This document shows positions 38,526 through 47,639 of a DNA stretch of 64,000 bases, piece after piece (within the stretch, counting starts at the first letter, position 1; each line of letters opens with the position of its first letter). The position numbers and the translations under genes are program-made. Source of the stretch: Roseococcus microcysteis (GTDB taxonomy: Bacteria > Pseudomonadota > Alphaproteobacteria > Acetobacterales > Acetobacteraceae); NCBI RefSeq assembly GCF_014764365.1, contig NZ_CP061718.1, positions 2,868,501 through 2,932,500 of the forward strand, written 5' to 3'. The notes beneath the pieces were generated by a model that searched no databases, had not been told where the DNA came from, and saw nothing but the letters and a program-made list of their open reading frames with translations.

Positions 38526-38918
38526 ATGCCGGATGGCAGCGGGTTCGGACGCGGGCCGCAGGCCCGCAACGTGCTGGGCGGGGCGCTGGTCCCGTGCGGC
38601 ATGGACCCGCTGACCGGATGGTATCGCGATGGCTGCTGCAAGACGGATGAGCACGACCACGGCAGCCACACCGTCTGCGCCGTGATGACGGCGGAGTTCC
38701 TGGAATTCTCCCGCGGCGTGGGCAATGACCTGTCCACCCCGCGGCCGGAATATCACTTCCCGGGCCTGAAGCCCGGAGACCAATGGTGCCTCTGCGCCAT
38801 GCGCTGGGAACAGGCACGGCAGGCGGGCGTCGCGCCGCGCGTCGTGCTCGCCGCGACCAATATCGCGGCGCTGCGCTATTGTGCGCTGGAAGACCTCCAG
38901 GCGCACGCCTCGGCCTGA
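38526..38918 (+). CDS. DUF2237 family protein
   Basis: This 130-residue protein matches the DUF2237 family in length and in PRPEYHFPGLKPGDQWCLC, GWYRDGCCKTDEHDHGSH and ARNVLGGALVPCGMDPLTG. Conserved cysteines and histidines (CC, DEHDHGSH, WCLC) suggest metal binding, but no function is established. It starts four bases after pckA, so it is probably cotranscribed. Its stop is three bases from the convergent MFS gene. Confidence 0.88.
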   Translation: MPDGSGFGRGPQARNVLGGALVPCGMDPLTGWYRDGCCKTDEHDHGSHTVCAVMTAEFLEFSRGVGNDLSTPRPEYHFPGLKPGDQWCLCAMRWEQARQAGVAPRVVLAATNIAALRYCALEDLQAHASA

Positions 38919-38921
38919 AGC

Positions 38922-40115
38922 CTACTCGGCCGCGGCCAATACCCGTCGCGACCGCTTCTGCTCCTGCCACAGCGCCATCGCCACCGCGATGCCCATGAAC
39001 CCGGCCGCCGCGACGAAGATCGCCTGGGGCTGGCCGTTGTCCAACAGGAAGCCGAACATCAGCGGCCCCGCGATGCCACCGATGTTGAAGCCGGTGGTGA
39101 CGATGCCGAACACCGCCCCCGCCTGCCCTGGAGGTGCCGCCGCGCGCACCAGCATGTCGCGCGAGGGCATGATGAGGCCCGTCAAGAAGCCCGAGGCCGC
39201 CATGACCAGCGTCAGCGGCACCACGCCCATGGGCACCAGCCCCGCCACCAGGATCAGCAGCGCCGCCCCGCCGAAGCCCGCCGCCGCCACCAGCCCGTGG
39301 CGGCGCGTGCGGTCGGCGATGAAGCCGCCGGCCAGCACGCCCACCGCGCTCAGCGCCAGCCAGGCCGTGAGCGCGATGTTGGCCGAGGCCAGCGACAACC
39401 CGCTGAAGGCCCCCCAGGCCGAGACCGCGAAGCTCTGCACGCCGCCCGCGGAGAGGCTGATCAGCACGAAGAACACCGTCAGCGTCAGCACCGCCGCGCT
39501 GAACACGCTGGGCGCGCCGGGCGCCGCCTTGGGCCGTGGGGGCGCCGGGCGTTCGGACAGGGCCGGGCGGATCAGCGGCAGGGCCAGCAGCGGCCCCAGC
39601 AGCCCCGCCGCCACCAGCGCCCCGCCCAGCCCGAACACCCAGGCCGTGCCCAGCATGAAGGCCGGCGCCACCGCGCCACCCAGGTAGCCCGCGAAGGTGT
39701 GGATGGAGAAGGCGCGGCCCACATGGTCCTCGGCCACGTCGCGGCCCAGGATGGCGTAGTCGGCCGGGTGATAGACGCTGTTGGCCAGCCCCAGCAGCGC
39801 CGAGGCCGCCAGCAGCCAGGAATATTCCTGGAAGATGCCCGCGAGTGCCAGCGCCAGGCCCCCCAGCATCATCCCCGTCACCAGCACGCGGTGCGGCCCC
39901 CAGCGGTCCACCAGGAAGCCCATGGGCGCCTGGGTGAAGAAGGAGACCACGTTGAACACGGTCAAGGCGAGGCCGAGTTCGAGGAAGCTCACCCCCATCG
40001 CGTCGCGCAGCAGCGGGAAGAGCGGCGGCAGGGCCAGGATGTGCAGGTGGCTGACGAAATGCGCGCCGGAAATGGCGAAAAGCGTGCGCCGCTCGGCGGT
40101 GGAAAAGCCCGACAT
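38922..40115 (-). CDS. MFS transporter, fosmidomycin-resistance-like
   Basis: This 397-residue integral membrane protein has about twelve helices. It starts MSGFSTAERRTLFAISGAHF and carries the MFS loop motif GFLVDRWGPHRVLVTG between helices 2 and 3 (residues 60-75). The N-terminal SGAHFVSHLHILALPPLFPL resembles Fsr-type efflux carriers. The substrate is unknown. It begins one base after the polA stop, so it is coupled or cotranscribed with polA. Confidence 0.85.
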   Translation of the reverse strand: MSGFSTAERRTLFAISGAHFVSHLHILALPPLFPLLRDAMGVSFLELGLALTVFNVVSFFTQAPMGFLVDRWGPHRVLVTGMMLGGLALALAGIFQEYSWLLAASALLGLANSVYHPADYAILGRDVAEDHVGRAFSIHTFAGYLGGAVAPAFMLGTAWVFGLGGALVAAGLLGPLLALPLIRPALSERPAPPRPKAAPGAPSVFSAAVLTLTVFFVLISLSAGGVQSFAVSAWGAFSGLSLASANIALTAWLALSAVGVLAGGFIADRTRRHGLVAAAGFGGAALLILVAGLVPMGVVPLTLVMAASGFLTGLIMPSRDMLVRAAAPPGQAGAVFGIVTTGFNIGGIAGPLMFGFLLDNGQPQAIFVAAAGFMGIAVAMALWQEQKRSRRVLAAAE

Positions 40116-40116
40116 C

Positions 40117-42918
40117 TCAGTGCGCCTCCGCCCAGGACCGGCCATGGCCCACCTCGACCAGCAGCGGCACGCGAAGTTGCGCCACACTCTCCATCACGGA
40201 CTTCAGGGTGGCGGCGGTGGCCTCCACCTCGGCCTCCGGCACCTCCAGCACCAGTTCGTCATGGACCTGCAGCAGCATGCGGGCGGAGAGGCCCGCCTCG
40301 CGCAGCGCCTGGGGCACGCGCACCATGGCCCGCTTGATGACCTCGGCCGCGCCCCCCTGGAAGGGGGCGTTGATGGCCTGGCGCTCGGCCCCGCCGCGGC
40401 GCACCGGGTCCTTGGACTTGATGTCCGCGATCCAGAGGCGGCGCCCGAAGGGGCTCAGCACATGGCCATGGATGCGCGCCTCGTCCTTCAGGCGCTCCAT
40501 CTCGGCGCGGATGCCGGGGTATTGCGCGAAATAGGCGTCGATGATGCCGCGCGCCTCGCCCGGGCCGATGCCCAGCCGGGCGGCGAGGCCGAAGGCGGAC
40601 ATGCCGTAGATGATGCCGAAATTGATGGTCTTGGCGCGGCGCCGCGCCTCCTTGTCCACCTGCCCCGGCGCGAGGTGGAAGATTTCCGCCGCCGTGCGGC
40701 TGTGGATGTCCTCGCCATTGGCGAAGGCCTCGCGCAGCGTCGGCACGTCGGCCAGATGCGCCAGCAGGCGCAGCTCGATCTGGCTGTAGTCGGCGCTCAA
40801 CAGCACATGGCCGGGCTCGGCCACGAAGGCGCGGCGGATGCGCACGCCCTCCTCGGTTCGGATCGGGATGTTCTGCAAATTGGGCTCGGTGGAGGAAAGC
40901 CGGCCCGTGCTGGTCATCGCCATCGAGAAGCAGGTGTGGACCCGGCCATCCGGCGCCAGCGCCGCGGCCAGCCCCTCCACATAGGTGGATTTCAGCTTGG
41001 CGAGCTGCCGCCAGTCCAGCACCACGCGGGCGAGTTCCACCCCCTGCGCCGCCATCTCCTCCAGCACGGAGGCATCGGTGGAATAGGCGCCGGTCTTGCC
41101 CTTCTTGCCGCCCTTCAGGCCCATTTCCTGAAACAGGATTTCGCCCAACTGCTTGGGCGAGCCCACGTTGAAGGGGCGGCCCACAAGGCGGTGGCACTCG
41201 GCCTCGAGCACCACCAGCCGTTCGGCGAAATCCTGGCCGATGCGGGAAAGCTCCGCGCCATCCACCTTGATGCCGGCCGTCTCCATGGCGGCCAGCACCG
41301 GGATCATCCGGCGTTCCACCTGCTCGTAGAGGGCCAGCGCCTTCTCGGCGCGCAGGCGTGGGCGCAGCGCGTGCCACAGCCGCAGCGTGACGTCGGCATC
41401 CTCGGCGGCATAGGCGGTGGCGCGGTCCAGCGGCACCTGCGCGAAGCTGATGCGCGCGCGGCCCGTGCCCGTGACCTCGTCGAAGGAGATGGGCTTGTGG
41501 CCGAGATGGAGCTGCGACAGCTCATCCATCCCATGCCCGTGCAGCCCCGCCTCCAGCGCGTAGGAGATCATCATGGTGTCGTCGACGGGCGCCACCAGCA
41601 GCCCGCCATTGGCCGGGTTGGCCAGCACCTCGATGTCGTATTTCGCGTTGTGCAGCACCTTGAGCACGCCCGGGTCGGCCAGGAGCGGCCGCAGCGCCTC
41701 AACGGCCTCGGCCTGCGGCAGTTGCGCGGGCGTCTCCGTCAGCATGTCGGGCGCTTCATGGGCCAGCGGGATATAGGCCGCGCGCCCGGGGGCCACGGCC
41801 ATGCAGATGCCCACCAGCCTGGCCGCCAGCGCATCGAGGCTGGTCGTCTCCGTGTCCAGCGCCACCACGCCGGCCGTGCGGGCTTCCGCCACCCAGAGGT
41901 CGAGCGTCGCGCGGTCGGTGATGGTGGTGTAGGGGCCGAAGGGCTTGGCCTCGGCCGGCGCCTCGGTGGTTTCCGCCATGGGACGCGGACGATGCGGCGC
42001 CCCGCCATCCCCTTCGCCCAGCCGCGCCAGGAGCGAGCGGAAATTGTTCTCGCGCAGAAAGGCCAGCAGCCGCGCGGGCTCGGGCGCGCGGGCGCGCATG
42101 TCCTCGACCGGGCAGGGCAGGGGGGCATTGGCGTCGAGCTGCACCAGGCGGCGGGAGATGCGCGCCGCCTCGGCATGGGTTTGCAGCACCTCGCGCCGCT
42201 TGGGCTGCTTGATCTCGCCCGCGCGGGCCAGCAGCGTTTCCAAATCACCATATTCGGTGATGAGCTGCGCGGCGGTCTTGATGCCGATGCCCGGCACGCC
42301 CGGCACATTGTCGGTGGCGTCGCCGGCCAGCGCCTGGACCTCGACCACCTTCTCCGGCGCCACGCCGAATTTCTCCAGCACCTCGGGCGCGCGGATGGGC
42401 TTCTGCTTGATGGGGTCCAGCATGATCACGCGGTCGCGGATCAGCTGCATCAGATCCTTGTCGGAGGAGACGATGGTGACGCGCCCGCCCTCGGCCTCGA
42501 ATTCGCGCGCATAGCTCGCGATCAGGTCATCCGCCTCGAAGCCCGGCAGTTCCACGCGGCAGACGCCGAAGGCATCGGTGGCGTCACGAATCAGGGCGAA
42601 TTGCGGGATCAGCTCTTCCGGCGGCTCCGGCCGGTGCGCCTTGTAGGCGGGGTAGATCGCGTTGCGGAAGGTCTCGCGCGCGCTGTCGAACACCACGGCG
42701 ATGTGGCTCGCCACATGCTGGCTGAGGAATTTCTCCAGCATCTGCGCGAAGCCGAACACCGCGTTCACCGGCGTGCCATCCGGGCGCGTCATGGGTGGCA
42801 GGGCGTGGTAGGCGCGGAAGATGTAGCCGCTGCCATCCACCAGGATCAGGTGGCGGTCCTCGGCGGGCAGGACGGGGCGCGACGCCTCCGCCACGCCCTC
42901 AATGGGCGTGGTCGTCAC
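40117..42918 (-). CDS. polA: DNA polymerase I
   Basis: This replication and repair enzyme fills gaps and removes RNA primers. The 933-residue protein has the 5' nuclease domain (HLILVDGSGYIFRAYHALPP to about residue 290), a 3'-5' exonuclease domain with DTETTSLD near residue 352, so proofreading is probably retained, and the polymerase domain with SADYSQIELRLLAHL, RRRAKTINFGIIYGMSAFGL and QVHDELVLEVPE. Its start overlaps the CHCC zinc-finger gene by 20 bases. Confidence 0.97.
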   Translation of the reverse strand: MTTTPIEGVAEASRPVLPAEDRHLILVDGSGYIFRAYHALPPMTRPDGTPVNAVFGFAQMLEKFLSQHVASHIAVVFDSARETFRNAIYPAYKAHRPEPPEELIPQFALIRDATDAFGVCRVELPGFEADDLIASYAREFEAEGGRVTIVSSDKDLMQLIRDRVIMLDPIKQKPIRAPEVLEKFGVAPEKVVEVQALAGDATDNVPGVPGIGIKTAAQLITEYGDLETLLARAGEIKQPKRREVLQTHAEAARISRRLVQLDANAPLPCPVEDMRARAPEPARLLAFLRENNFRSLLARLGEGDGGAPHRPRPMAETTEAPAEAKPFGPYTTITDRATLDLWVAEARTAGVVALDTETTSLDALAARLVGICMAVAPGRAAYIPLAHEAPDMLTETPAQLPQAEAVEALRPLLADPGVLKVLHNAKYDIEVLANPANGGLLVAPVDDTMMISYALEAGLHGHGMDELSQLHLGHKPISFDEVTGTGRARISFAQVPLDRATAYAAEDADVTLRLWHALRPRLRAEKALALYEQVERRMIPVLAAMETAGIKVDGAELSRIGQDFAERLVVLEAECHRLVGRPFNVGSPKQLGEILFQEMGLKGGKKGKTGAYSTDASVLEEMAAQGVELARVVLDWRQLAKLKSTYVEGLAAALAPDGRVHTCFSMAMTSTGRLSSTEPNLQNIPIRTEEGVRIRRAFVAEPGHVLLSADYSQIELRLLAHLADVPTLREAFANGEDIHSRTAAEIFHLAPGQVDKEARRRAKTINFGIIYGMSAFGLAARLGIGPGEARGIIDAYFAQYPGIRAEMERLKDEARIHGHVLSPFGRRLWIADIKSKDPVRRGGAERQAINAPFQGGAAEVIKRAMVRVPQALREAGLSARMLLQVHDELVLEVPEAEVEATAATLKSVMESVAQLRVPLLVEVGHGRSWAEAH

Positions 42919-43123
42919 CCGCCCCGTCCTTCAGGCGGTAGGTGCGGGAGCAATAGGGGCAGGTCACCTGCTCGTGCTCGATGCGCATGAAGATGGAGGG
43001 GTGGCCCAGCGTGCCGCCGCCGCCATCGCAGCGCACCTGGCGGGTTTCCACCAGGATGACCTCCTGCGGGGTGACGCCCTCGGTCAGGACGGGGGTATAG
43101 CCGGTGATCTGCGGGTCGCGCAT
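42899..43123 (-). CDS. zinc-finger CHCC domain protein (NDUFS6-like)
   Basis: This 74-residue protein has the zf-CHCC zinc site: Cys32 and His41 in CDGGGGTLGHPSIFMRI, and Cys55 and Cys58 in TCPYCSRTYRL. The motif is the one found in complex I accessory subunit NDUFS6, and alphaproteobacteria carry a free-standing form. The ATG at 43123 gives MRDPQITGYTPV; further upstream codons read into the divergent lipoprotein promoter. It overlaps polA by 20 bases in another frame, so the two are likely cotranscribed. Confidence 0.88.
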   Translation of the reverse strand: MRDPQITGYTPVLTEGVTPQEVILVETRQVRCDGGGGTLGHPSIFMRIEHEQVTCPYCSRTYRLKDGAGDDHAH

Positions 43124-43211
43124 CGAAGTCGGGTCCTGGCGTTTGCTTCCCCCGAACATACCCAAGCGGCGGAGGATGGACCAGACGGAACCTCCCCCAT
43201 ATGCCAGGGGC

Positions 43212-44264
43212 ATGGGTCGTCTCCTCCTCCTGTTGCTGCTGGCGCTGGGCGCCTGCGTGCCGTCCGAACGCCTGCCGCCGGTGGTCGCCGGGCCGGCCAT
43301 CGCGCCCTTTGAGGCCGGGCCGCTGCCCTGGGCGCCGCACCCGGCCTATCTGCTGGACGTCTCGCCGCCCCGGCCCCAGCCCGCCGGCCCGCGCCCGGAG
43401 GCGGACCTCGTCATGGAGGACGGCGCCCGCCTGCCCCTGCGCGCCTGGCGCCCCGACGGCCCGCCGCGCGTCGTGCTGCTGGCCCTGCACGGGCTGGGCG
43501 ACCATGGCGGCAACTTCCTGCTGGAAAGCGGCCCGCAGCTCGCGGCCGGTGGGGCGCTGGTCTACGCCTATGACCAGCGCGGCTTCGGCTGGACCGCCAC
43601 GCGGGGCCTCTGGGCGGGGCGGGATCGCATGGTGGCCGATGCCCGCGCGGCCGTCGCCCTGCTGCGCCAACGCCACCCGGGCCTGCCCTTCTTCCTGCTG
43701 GGCGAAAGCCTGGGCGGGGCCGTCGCGCTGCTGGCGCAGCCCGAGGGAATTTCGGGCCTCATCCTCTCCTCGCCCGCCATCTGGGGCGGTGATTACTTCC
43801 CCTGGTTCCTGCGCCCGCCGCTGGCGGTGGGGGCGGCGGTGCTGGGGCCGCTCGCCTCGCCCGCCGTGGCGGGGGGGATCGCCGCCAGCGACAATGCGGC
43901 CGCGCTGCGCCGCTTCGCGAACGACCCGCTGACGCTGAGCCACATCCGGCTGGACATGCTGGAGGGGCTGGTCGCCCTGATGGACGACGCCGTCGCCGCC
44001 CTGCCCGGCTGCTGCCGCGCCACGCCCACCCTGTTCCTGATGGGCGGCAAGGACCGCGTGATCCCGACCGCCTCCGCCCGCCGCGCCCTGCGCGACGCCG
44101 CCGTGCCCCGCGTGGTCTTTTACCCGGAAGGCTGGCACCTGCTGCTGCGCGACGCGGTGCGCGAAGAGGTGGTGCGCGACCTCCTCGCCTTCATGGCCGC
44201 CCCCGCCACGCCGCTGCCGGCCGAGGCGGCGGGCAGGGTGTGGCTGGAGGGTGCGCCGCGCTGA
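43212..44264 (+). CDS. alpha/beta hydrolase lipoprotein, lysophospholipase-like
   Basis: This 350-residue secreted lipoprotein has a short hydrophobic signal and the lipobox LGAC (acylated Cys15). The hydrolase domain shows GLGDHGGNFLL (oxyanion region), the nucleophile elbow GESLGG (Ser166), an acid residue in GGKDRVIP, and the catalytic histidine in EGWHLLLRD. It fits the monoglyceride lipase/lysophospholipase group (Hydrolase_4). The ATG at 43212 is chosen because it opens the signal peptide. It is convergent with the Bug receptor gene. Confidence 0.88.
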   Translation: MGRLLLLLLLALGACVPSERLPPVVAGPAIAPFEAGPLPWAPHPAYLLDVSPPRPQPAGPRPEADLVMEDGARLPLRAWRPDGPPRVVLLALHGLGDHGGNFLLESGPQLAAGGALVYAYDQRGFGWTATRGLWAGRDRMVADARAAVALLRQRHPGLPFFLLGESLGGAVALLAQPEGISGLILSSPAIWGGDYFPWFLRPPLAVGAAVLGPLASPAVAGGIAASDNAAALRRFANDPLTLSHIRLDMLEGLVALMDDAVAALPGCCRATPTLFLMGGKDRVIPTASARRALRDAAVPRVVFYPEGWHLLLRDAVREEVVRDLLAFMAAPATPLPAEAAGRVWLEGAPR

Positions 44265-44282
44265 GCCGCGGTCTCAATTGCC

Positions 44283-44327
44283 GCGTGATTCACGCCTTCG
44301 GGCGTTCCGCCCTTCAGCGATCACGCG
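44283..44327 (-). repeat. three-stem palindromic repeat, copy 7
   Basis: Read on the minus strand: outer arms CGCGTGAT/ATCACGCG, middle arms CGC/GCG, inner arms GGGCG/CGCCC, loop GAA, and a TGA bulge before ATC. It lies between convergent hydrolase and Bug genes and directly abuts the Bug stop codon. On the plus strand its core forms ACGCC-TTCG-GGCGT. Confidence 0.78.
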
Positions 44328-45311
44328 TTACGAATCCACCCGGATGTCCGCCCGCCGGATCACTTCGCCCCAGCGCTGGAATTCCTCCTGCTGGAAGCGG
44401 CTGAGTTCCTCCGGCGTGCCGCCGATGGGCTCGATGCCGCTGTTGTTCAGCACCGAAAGCGTCGCCTGGTCGCGCAGCGCCTCGTTCAGGATGCGGTTCA
44501 CGCGGGTGACGATGGGCTCCGGCATCCGCGCCGGGCCGAACATGGCCCACCAACCCTCGGCCGCGATGCCGGGGAAGCCGCCTTCCGCGAAGCTCGGCAC
44601 CTGCGGCATCAGGTTCGACCGCTCCGTGCCCGTGATGCCGAGCGCCATCATCGTGCCCTGCTGCACATGCGGCCGCACGAATTGCGTGTGGTAGAACATG
44701 CCGTCCAGCCGCCCGGAGACGAGGTCCGTCACCGCCTGGCCGCCATCGCGATAGGGCACATGGTTCATCGGGATGCCGCTGAGATTGGCCAGCAGCGCCT
44801 GGTTGAGATGCCCCGTGGTGCCCGTGCCGGCCGAGCCGATGTTCATCGTGCGCTGCCGCGCCAGCGCCAGGAAATCCGCGAGGTTCCGCGCGCCGAGCGA
44901 GGGCGGCACCACCAGCAGGATCTTGGTCTTGGAATGCGCCAGGATGGGCGTGAAGTCGCGCGCCGGGTCATAGGTCAGGCCCCGCATCAGATGCGGGTTC
45001 ACCGCATGCGTGCCGATCACGCCCAGCAGCAGCGTGTGGCCATCGGGCGCGGCCTGCGCCACCGCCGCCGCGCCGATGGTGCCACCCGCGCCGGCGCGGT
45101 TCTCGACCACCACCACATGCCCGTCGAGCCCGCGCGAGAGGTGCTGGCCGATCAACCGCCCCACGATGTCGGTGCTGGTGCCGGCCGCGAAGGGCACGAT
45201 CAGGCGGATGGGACGCTGCGGCCAGGCGCCCTGCGCGCGGGCCGGTGCGGCGATGACGGCGGGGGCGGCGAGCCCCGCGCCCAGCAAGGCACGGCGGGTG
45301 GTGCTGTTCAT
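44328..45311 (-). CDS. Bug-type (TctC) tripartite tricarboxylate transporter receptor protein
   Basis: This is a periplasmic solute receptor of 327 residues. The twin-arginine-like or Sec signal MNSTTRRALLGAGLAAPAVI is followed by the Bug motif WPQRPIRLIVPFAAGTSTDI and VVVENRAGAGGTIGAA. Bug proteins bind carboxylic acids, often without a matching permease, as here. It is third-gene neighbour to metabolic enzymes; its start overlaps the deacetylase stop by four bases (ATGA 45308-45311). The ligand is unknown. Confidence 0.92.
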   Translation of the reverse strand: MNSTTRRALLGAGLAAPAVIAAPARAQGAWPQRPIRLIVPFAAGTSTDIVGRLIGQHLSRGLDGHVVVVENRAGAGGTIGAAAVAQAAPDGHTLLLGVIGTHAVNPHLMRGLTYDPARDFTPILAHSKTKILLVVPPSLGARNLADFLALARQRTMNIGSAGTGTTGHLNQALLANLSGIPMNHVPYRDGGQAVTDLVSGRLDGMFYHTQFVRPHVQQGTMMALGITGTERSNLMPQVPSFAEGGFPGIAAEGWWAMFGPARMPEPIVTRVNRILNEALRDQATLSVLNNSGIEPIGGTPEELSRFQQEEFQRWGEVIRRADIRVDS

Positions 45312-45967
45312 GTGGCGTTTTCCTCCTGGCAGATTTTTGTGAGTTCGTAGCCCGGCGCGGGCCGGCCGGCCACCAGCGGCAGGCAGGCGGCGGGGAAGTC
45401 CGGGGTGAAGCGGGCGCCTTCCTCGGCCAATTGGCCCAGCACCCGGTCGAGATGGGCCATGGCGCCCGGCAGCAGGTCGTGCAGCACCATCAGCACGGGG
45501 GAATGGGCCTGCCGCACGGCGGCCAGGGCGCGGTCGGGCCAGCCCTCCGCGTCGTCCCAGTCGCGCGGGACGGCATTCCACAGCACCAAGGAATAGGCTT
45601 CGGTCGCCAGGTGGTCCAAGGCCGCGCGGTTGAGCAGATGCGGCCCGATCCGTCCCCCGCCGCCATTGGGGCGGAACAGGCGATGGGCGTTCAGGCCATC
45701 CAGCAGGGCCTCGGCGCCGGTGATTTCCGCCACCGCCTCCCCGGCCGGGCGAAGGCCCAGCGGCGTGCCATGGTGCAGGGTGTGGTTGCCGATGCGGTGC
45801 CCCTCGGCCAGGGCGCGTTCCGCCAGCGCGCGCCGCGCCGGGTCACGCAGCTTGGTGCCGATGGGGAAGAAACTCGCCTGGATGCCGCGCCGCGCCAGCA
45901 CCTCCAGCACCAGCGGCGTCGCCTCGGGTTCAGGACCATTGTCGAAGGTGAGGCAGACGGGCTGCAT
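45308..45967 (-). CDS. polysaccharide deacetylase (NodB-fold) family protein
   Basis: This 219-residue protein has the NodB fold: motif 1 TFDNGPEPEATPLVLEVLAR at the N-terminus and motif 2 NHTLHH (His62, His66). In typical enzymes motif 1 is TFDDG, whose second Asp binds metal; here it is Asn10. There is no signal peptide, so it is likely cytosolic. It could be a small-molecule deacetylase or an inactive relative. It is coupled to the Bug gene and lies five bases after the methyltransferase gene. Confidence 0.82.
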   Translation of the reverse strand: MQPVCLTFDNGPEPEATPLVLEVLARRGIQASFFPIGTKLRDPARRALAERALAEGHRIGNHTLHHGTPLGLRPAGEAVAEITGAEALLDGLNAHRLFRPNGGGGRIGPHLLNRAALDHLATEAYSLVLWNAVPRDWDDAEGWPDRALAAVRQAHSPVLMVLHDLLPGAMAHLDRVLGQLAEEGARFTPDFPAACLPLVAGRPAPGYELTKICQEENAT

Positions 45968-45972
45968 CGGCG

Positions 45973-46575
45973 CTATCGCCGCCAGACCCCACGCACGACC
46001 TCGGCCAGGCCCTGGTGGCGCGGGCCTTCGTCGAGGTGGACGGCGCCCTCGGTCAGTTCCAGGGTTTGCAGCGCGGCGAACTCGGCCTCCGCGATGGCAC
46101 GGGACCAGAGCAGTTCGGGCAGCTTCGGCCCGCCGGAACGCCGCCCCTCCTGCGCGGGGGAAAAACATTCCAGCACCAGCAGCCCGCCCGGCTTCAGCGC
46201 GCGCAGGCAGCCCTGGGCGGCGGCGTGGCGGTCAGCCGGCGGCAGGTGCAGGTAGATCCAGGCGATCAGGTCGAAGCTGGCTTCCGGATACGTCCAGGCG
46301 GCGGCATCCGCCACGCGGGCATCGAGCGCCACTCCCCGCCGCGCGGCCAGGGCGCGGGCCTTGGAAACCCCCACCTCCGACCAGTCCAGGGTGGTGACGT
46401 TGAGGCCCTGCTCCGCGAGGAAGACGCCGTTGCGCCCCTCACCATCCCCCAGGCACAGCGCGGACATTCCGGGCCGCCAGCGCCAGGATTGCGCGCGCAG
46501 ATAGTCATTCGGCGCCTCCCCGAACTGGAAGCCGCCGCCGCGATAGCGCTCATCCCAGGCGAGCGAGGTGCTCAT
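45973..46575 (-). CDS. class I SAM-dependent methyltransferase
   Basis: This 200-residue protein has the Rossmann methyltransferase core: ALCLGDGEGRNGVFLAEQG as motif I and VTTLDWSEVGVSKARALAA as motif II, with FDLIAWIYLHLPPADRHAA downstream. It starts MSTSLAWDERYRGGGFQFGE, as in the tellurite-resistance TehB-like group. The substrate is unknown. It is coupled by ATGA (46572-46575) to the cupin gene. Confidence 0.88.
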   Translation of the reverse strand: MSTSLAWDERYRGGGFQFGEAPNDYLRAQSWRWRPGMSALCLGDGEGRNGVFLAEQGLNVTTLDWSEVGVSKARALAARRGVALDARVADAAAWTYPEASFDLIAWIYLHLPPADRHAAAQGCLRALKPGGLLVLECFSPAQEGRRSGGPKLPELLWSRAIAEAEFAALQTLELTEGAVHLDEGPRHQGLAEVVRGVWRR

Positions 46576-47033
46576 CGGCCCGAAGGGGCGCGCGGCGTGG
46601 GCCGCCAGTCGGGCGGGGCCATCTCGAAGCCCGCGAAGTCGAAGGCGGGGGAGACGGTGCAGCCCACCAGCGTCCAGCGCCCCAGCGAGGCGGCGCTCTG
46701 CCACACCCCGCGCGGCACCATCAAGAAAGGCCGCTGCCCCGCGCCCAGATCGGGGCCGAGATGGTGGGCGGAGGCGTCATGCCCATCGGGCGACATGGTC
46801 AGCACCAGCGGCCCGCCGCCATACCAGTGCCAGGCCTCGTCGGCGTCCACGCGGTGCCAGTGGCTCACATCGCCGGGGCCCAGCAGGTAGTAGATGGCCG
46901 TGCTGGCCCCGCGCCCGCCATCTTCCGGCCGGTCACGCCAGATCTCGCGATAATAGCCCCCCTCGGGATGCGGCTGCATGCCGAGGGCGGTGACGATCTC
47001 GCGCGCGTCCAGCGCGGGGTCGGCCAGGTTCAT
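46572..47033 (-). CDS. cupin domain protein (DUF985 / Cupin_5)
   Basis: This 153-residue single-domain cupin starts LADPALDAREIVTALGMQPH and carries PEGGYYREIWRD, the DUF985 opening, and VSHWHRVDADEAWHWYGGGP, which supplies the metal-binding histidines. Members bind metal or sugars, and some are epimerase-like. The function is not settled. Its start overlaps the GST stop by one base, and it is coupled to the methyltransferase gene. Confidence 0.88.
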   Translation of the reverse strand: MNLADPALDAREIVTALGMQPHPEGGYYREIWRDRPEDGGRGASTAIYYLLGPGDVSHWHRVDADEAWHWYGGGPLVLTMSPDGHDASAHHLGPDLGAGQRPFLMVPRGVWQSAASLGRWTLVGCTVSPAFDFAGFEMAPPDWRPTPRAPSGR

Positions 47034-47620
47034 CAGCCGGGCTTCGTCTCGGCGAAGATGGGGTTCTGCATCTGCGCCTCGTAGAAGGCTTCCAGCTTCG
47101 GGTGGCCCGGGCGCCAGGGCTCATGCGCGTAGCGGAAGTCGAGATAGCCCAGCGCGCACACCACGCCGACCTTGCCGATATCCAGCGGTCCGGACAGGTC
47201 CATGCCCTCCAGCGCATCCACGGCCCGCGTCATGGCGGCCTTGAAGCGCGCATCGGCGGCCTGGCGGCCCTCATCCTGCGGCAGCATGGAGGCGCCGCGG
47301 CGCGGCACCGCGGCGTCCAGGATGCCATCGGCCAGCACGGCCATGGCCAGCGCCTTCCAGCGCGCGGGGCCGGGCGCCGGGAACAGCTTCGCACCCTTGC
47401 CGATGTGATCCAGGTATTCACAGATCACCGGGCTGTCGTTCAGCGCCAGCCCGTCATCCGTGACGAAGGAGGGCACCTTGCACAGCGGGTTGTCCGCCAG
47501 CAGCGAGGCCGGGTTCTGCGCCGGGTTGGCGGGCACATGCTCCATGCTCAGCCCATGGTGCTTGGCCACGGCCACGCATTTGCGGACATAGGGGCTGGTG
47601 CCCGAAAAGTGCAATTTCAT
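47033..47620 (-). CDS. glutathione S-transferase family protein
   Basis: This 195-residue cytosolic protein has the thioredoxin-like N-terminal domain, starting MKLHFSGTSPYVRKCVAVAK and with CKVPSFVTDDGLALNDSPVI as its glutathione-binding segment, and a helical C-terminal domain. The Ser-Pro in TSPYVRK occupies the catalytic site position. It probably conjugates or reduces small electrophiles with glutathione. It lies 19 bases from gloB, another glutathione enzyme, on the same strand. Confidence 0.9.
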   Translation of the reverse strand: MKLHFSGTSPYVRKCVAVAKHHGLSMEHVPANPAQNPASLLADNPLCKVPSFVTDDGLALNDSPVICEYLDHIGKGAKLFPAPGPARWKALAMAVLADGILDAAVPRRGASMLPQDEGRQAADARFKAAMTRAVDALEGMDLSGPLDIGKVGVVCALGYLDFRYAHEPWRPGHPKLEAFYEAQMQNPIFAETKPG

Positions 47621-47639
47621 GAAGACGTTTCCTGTTGCT

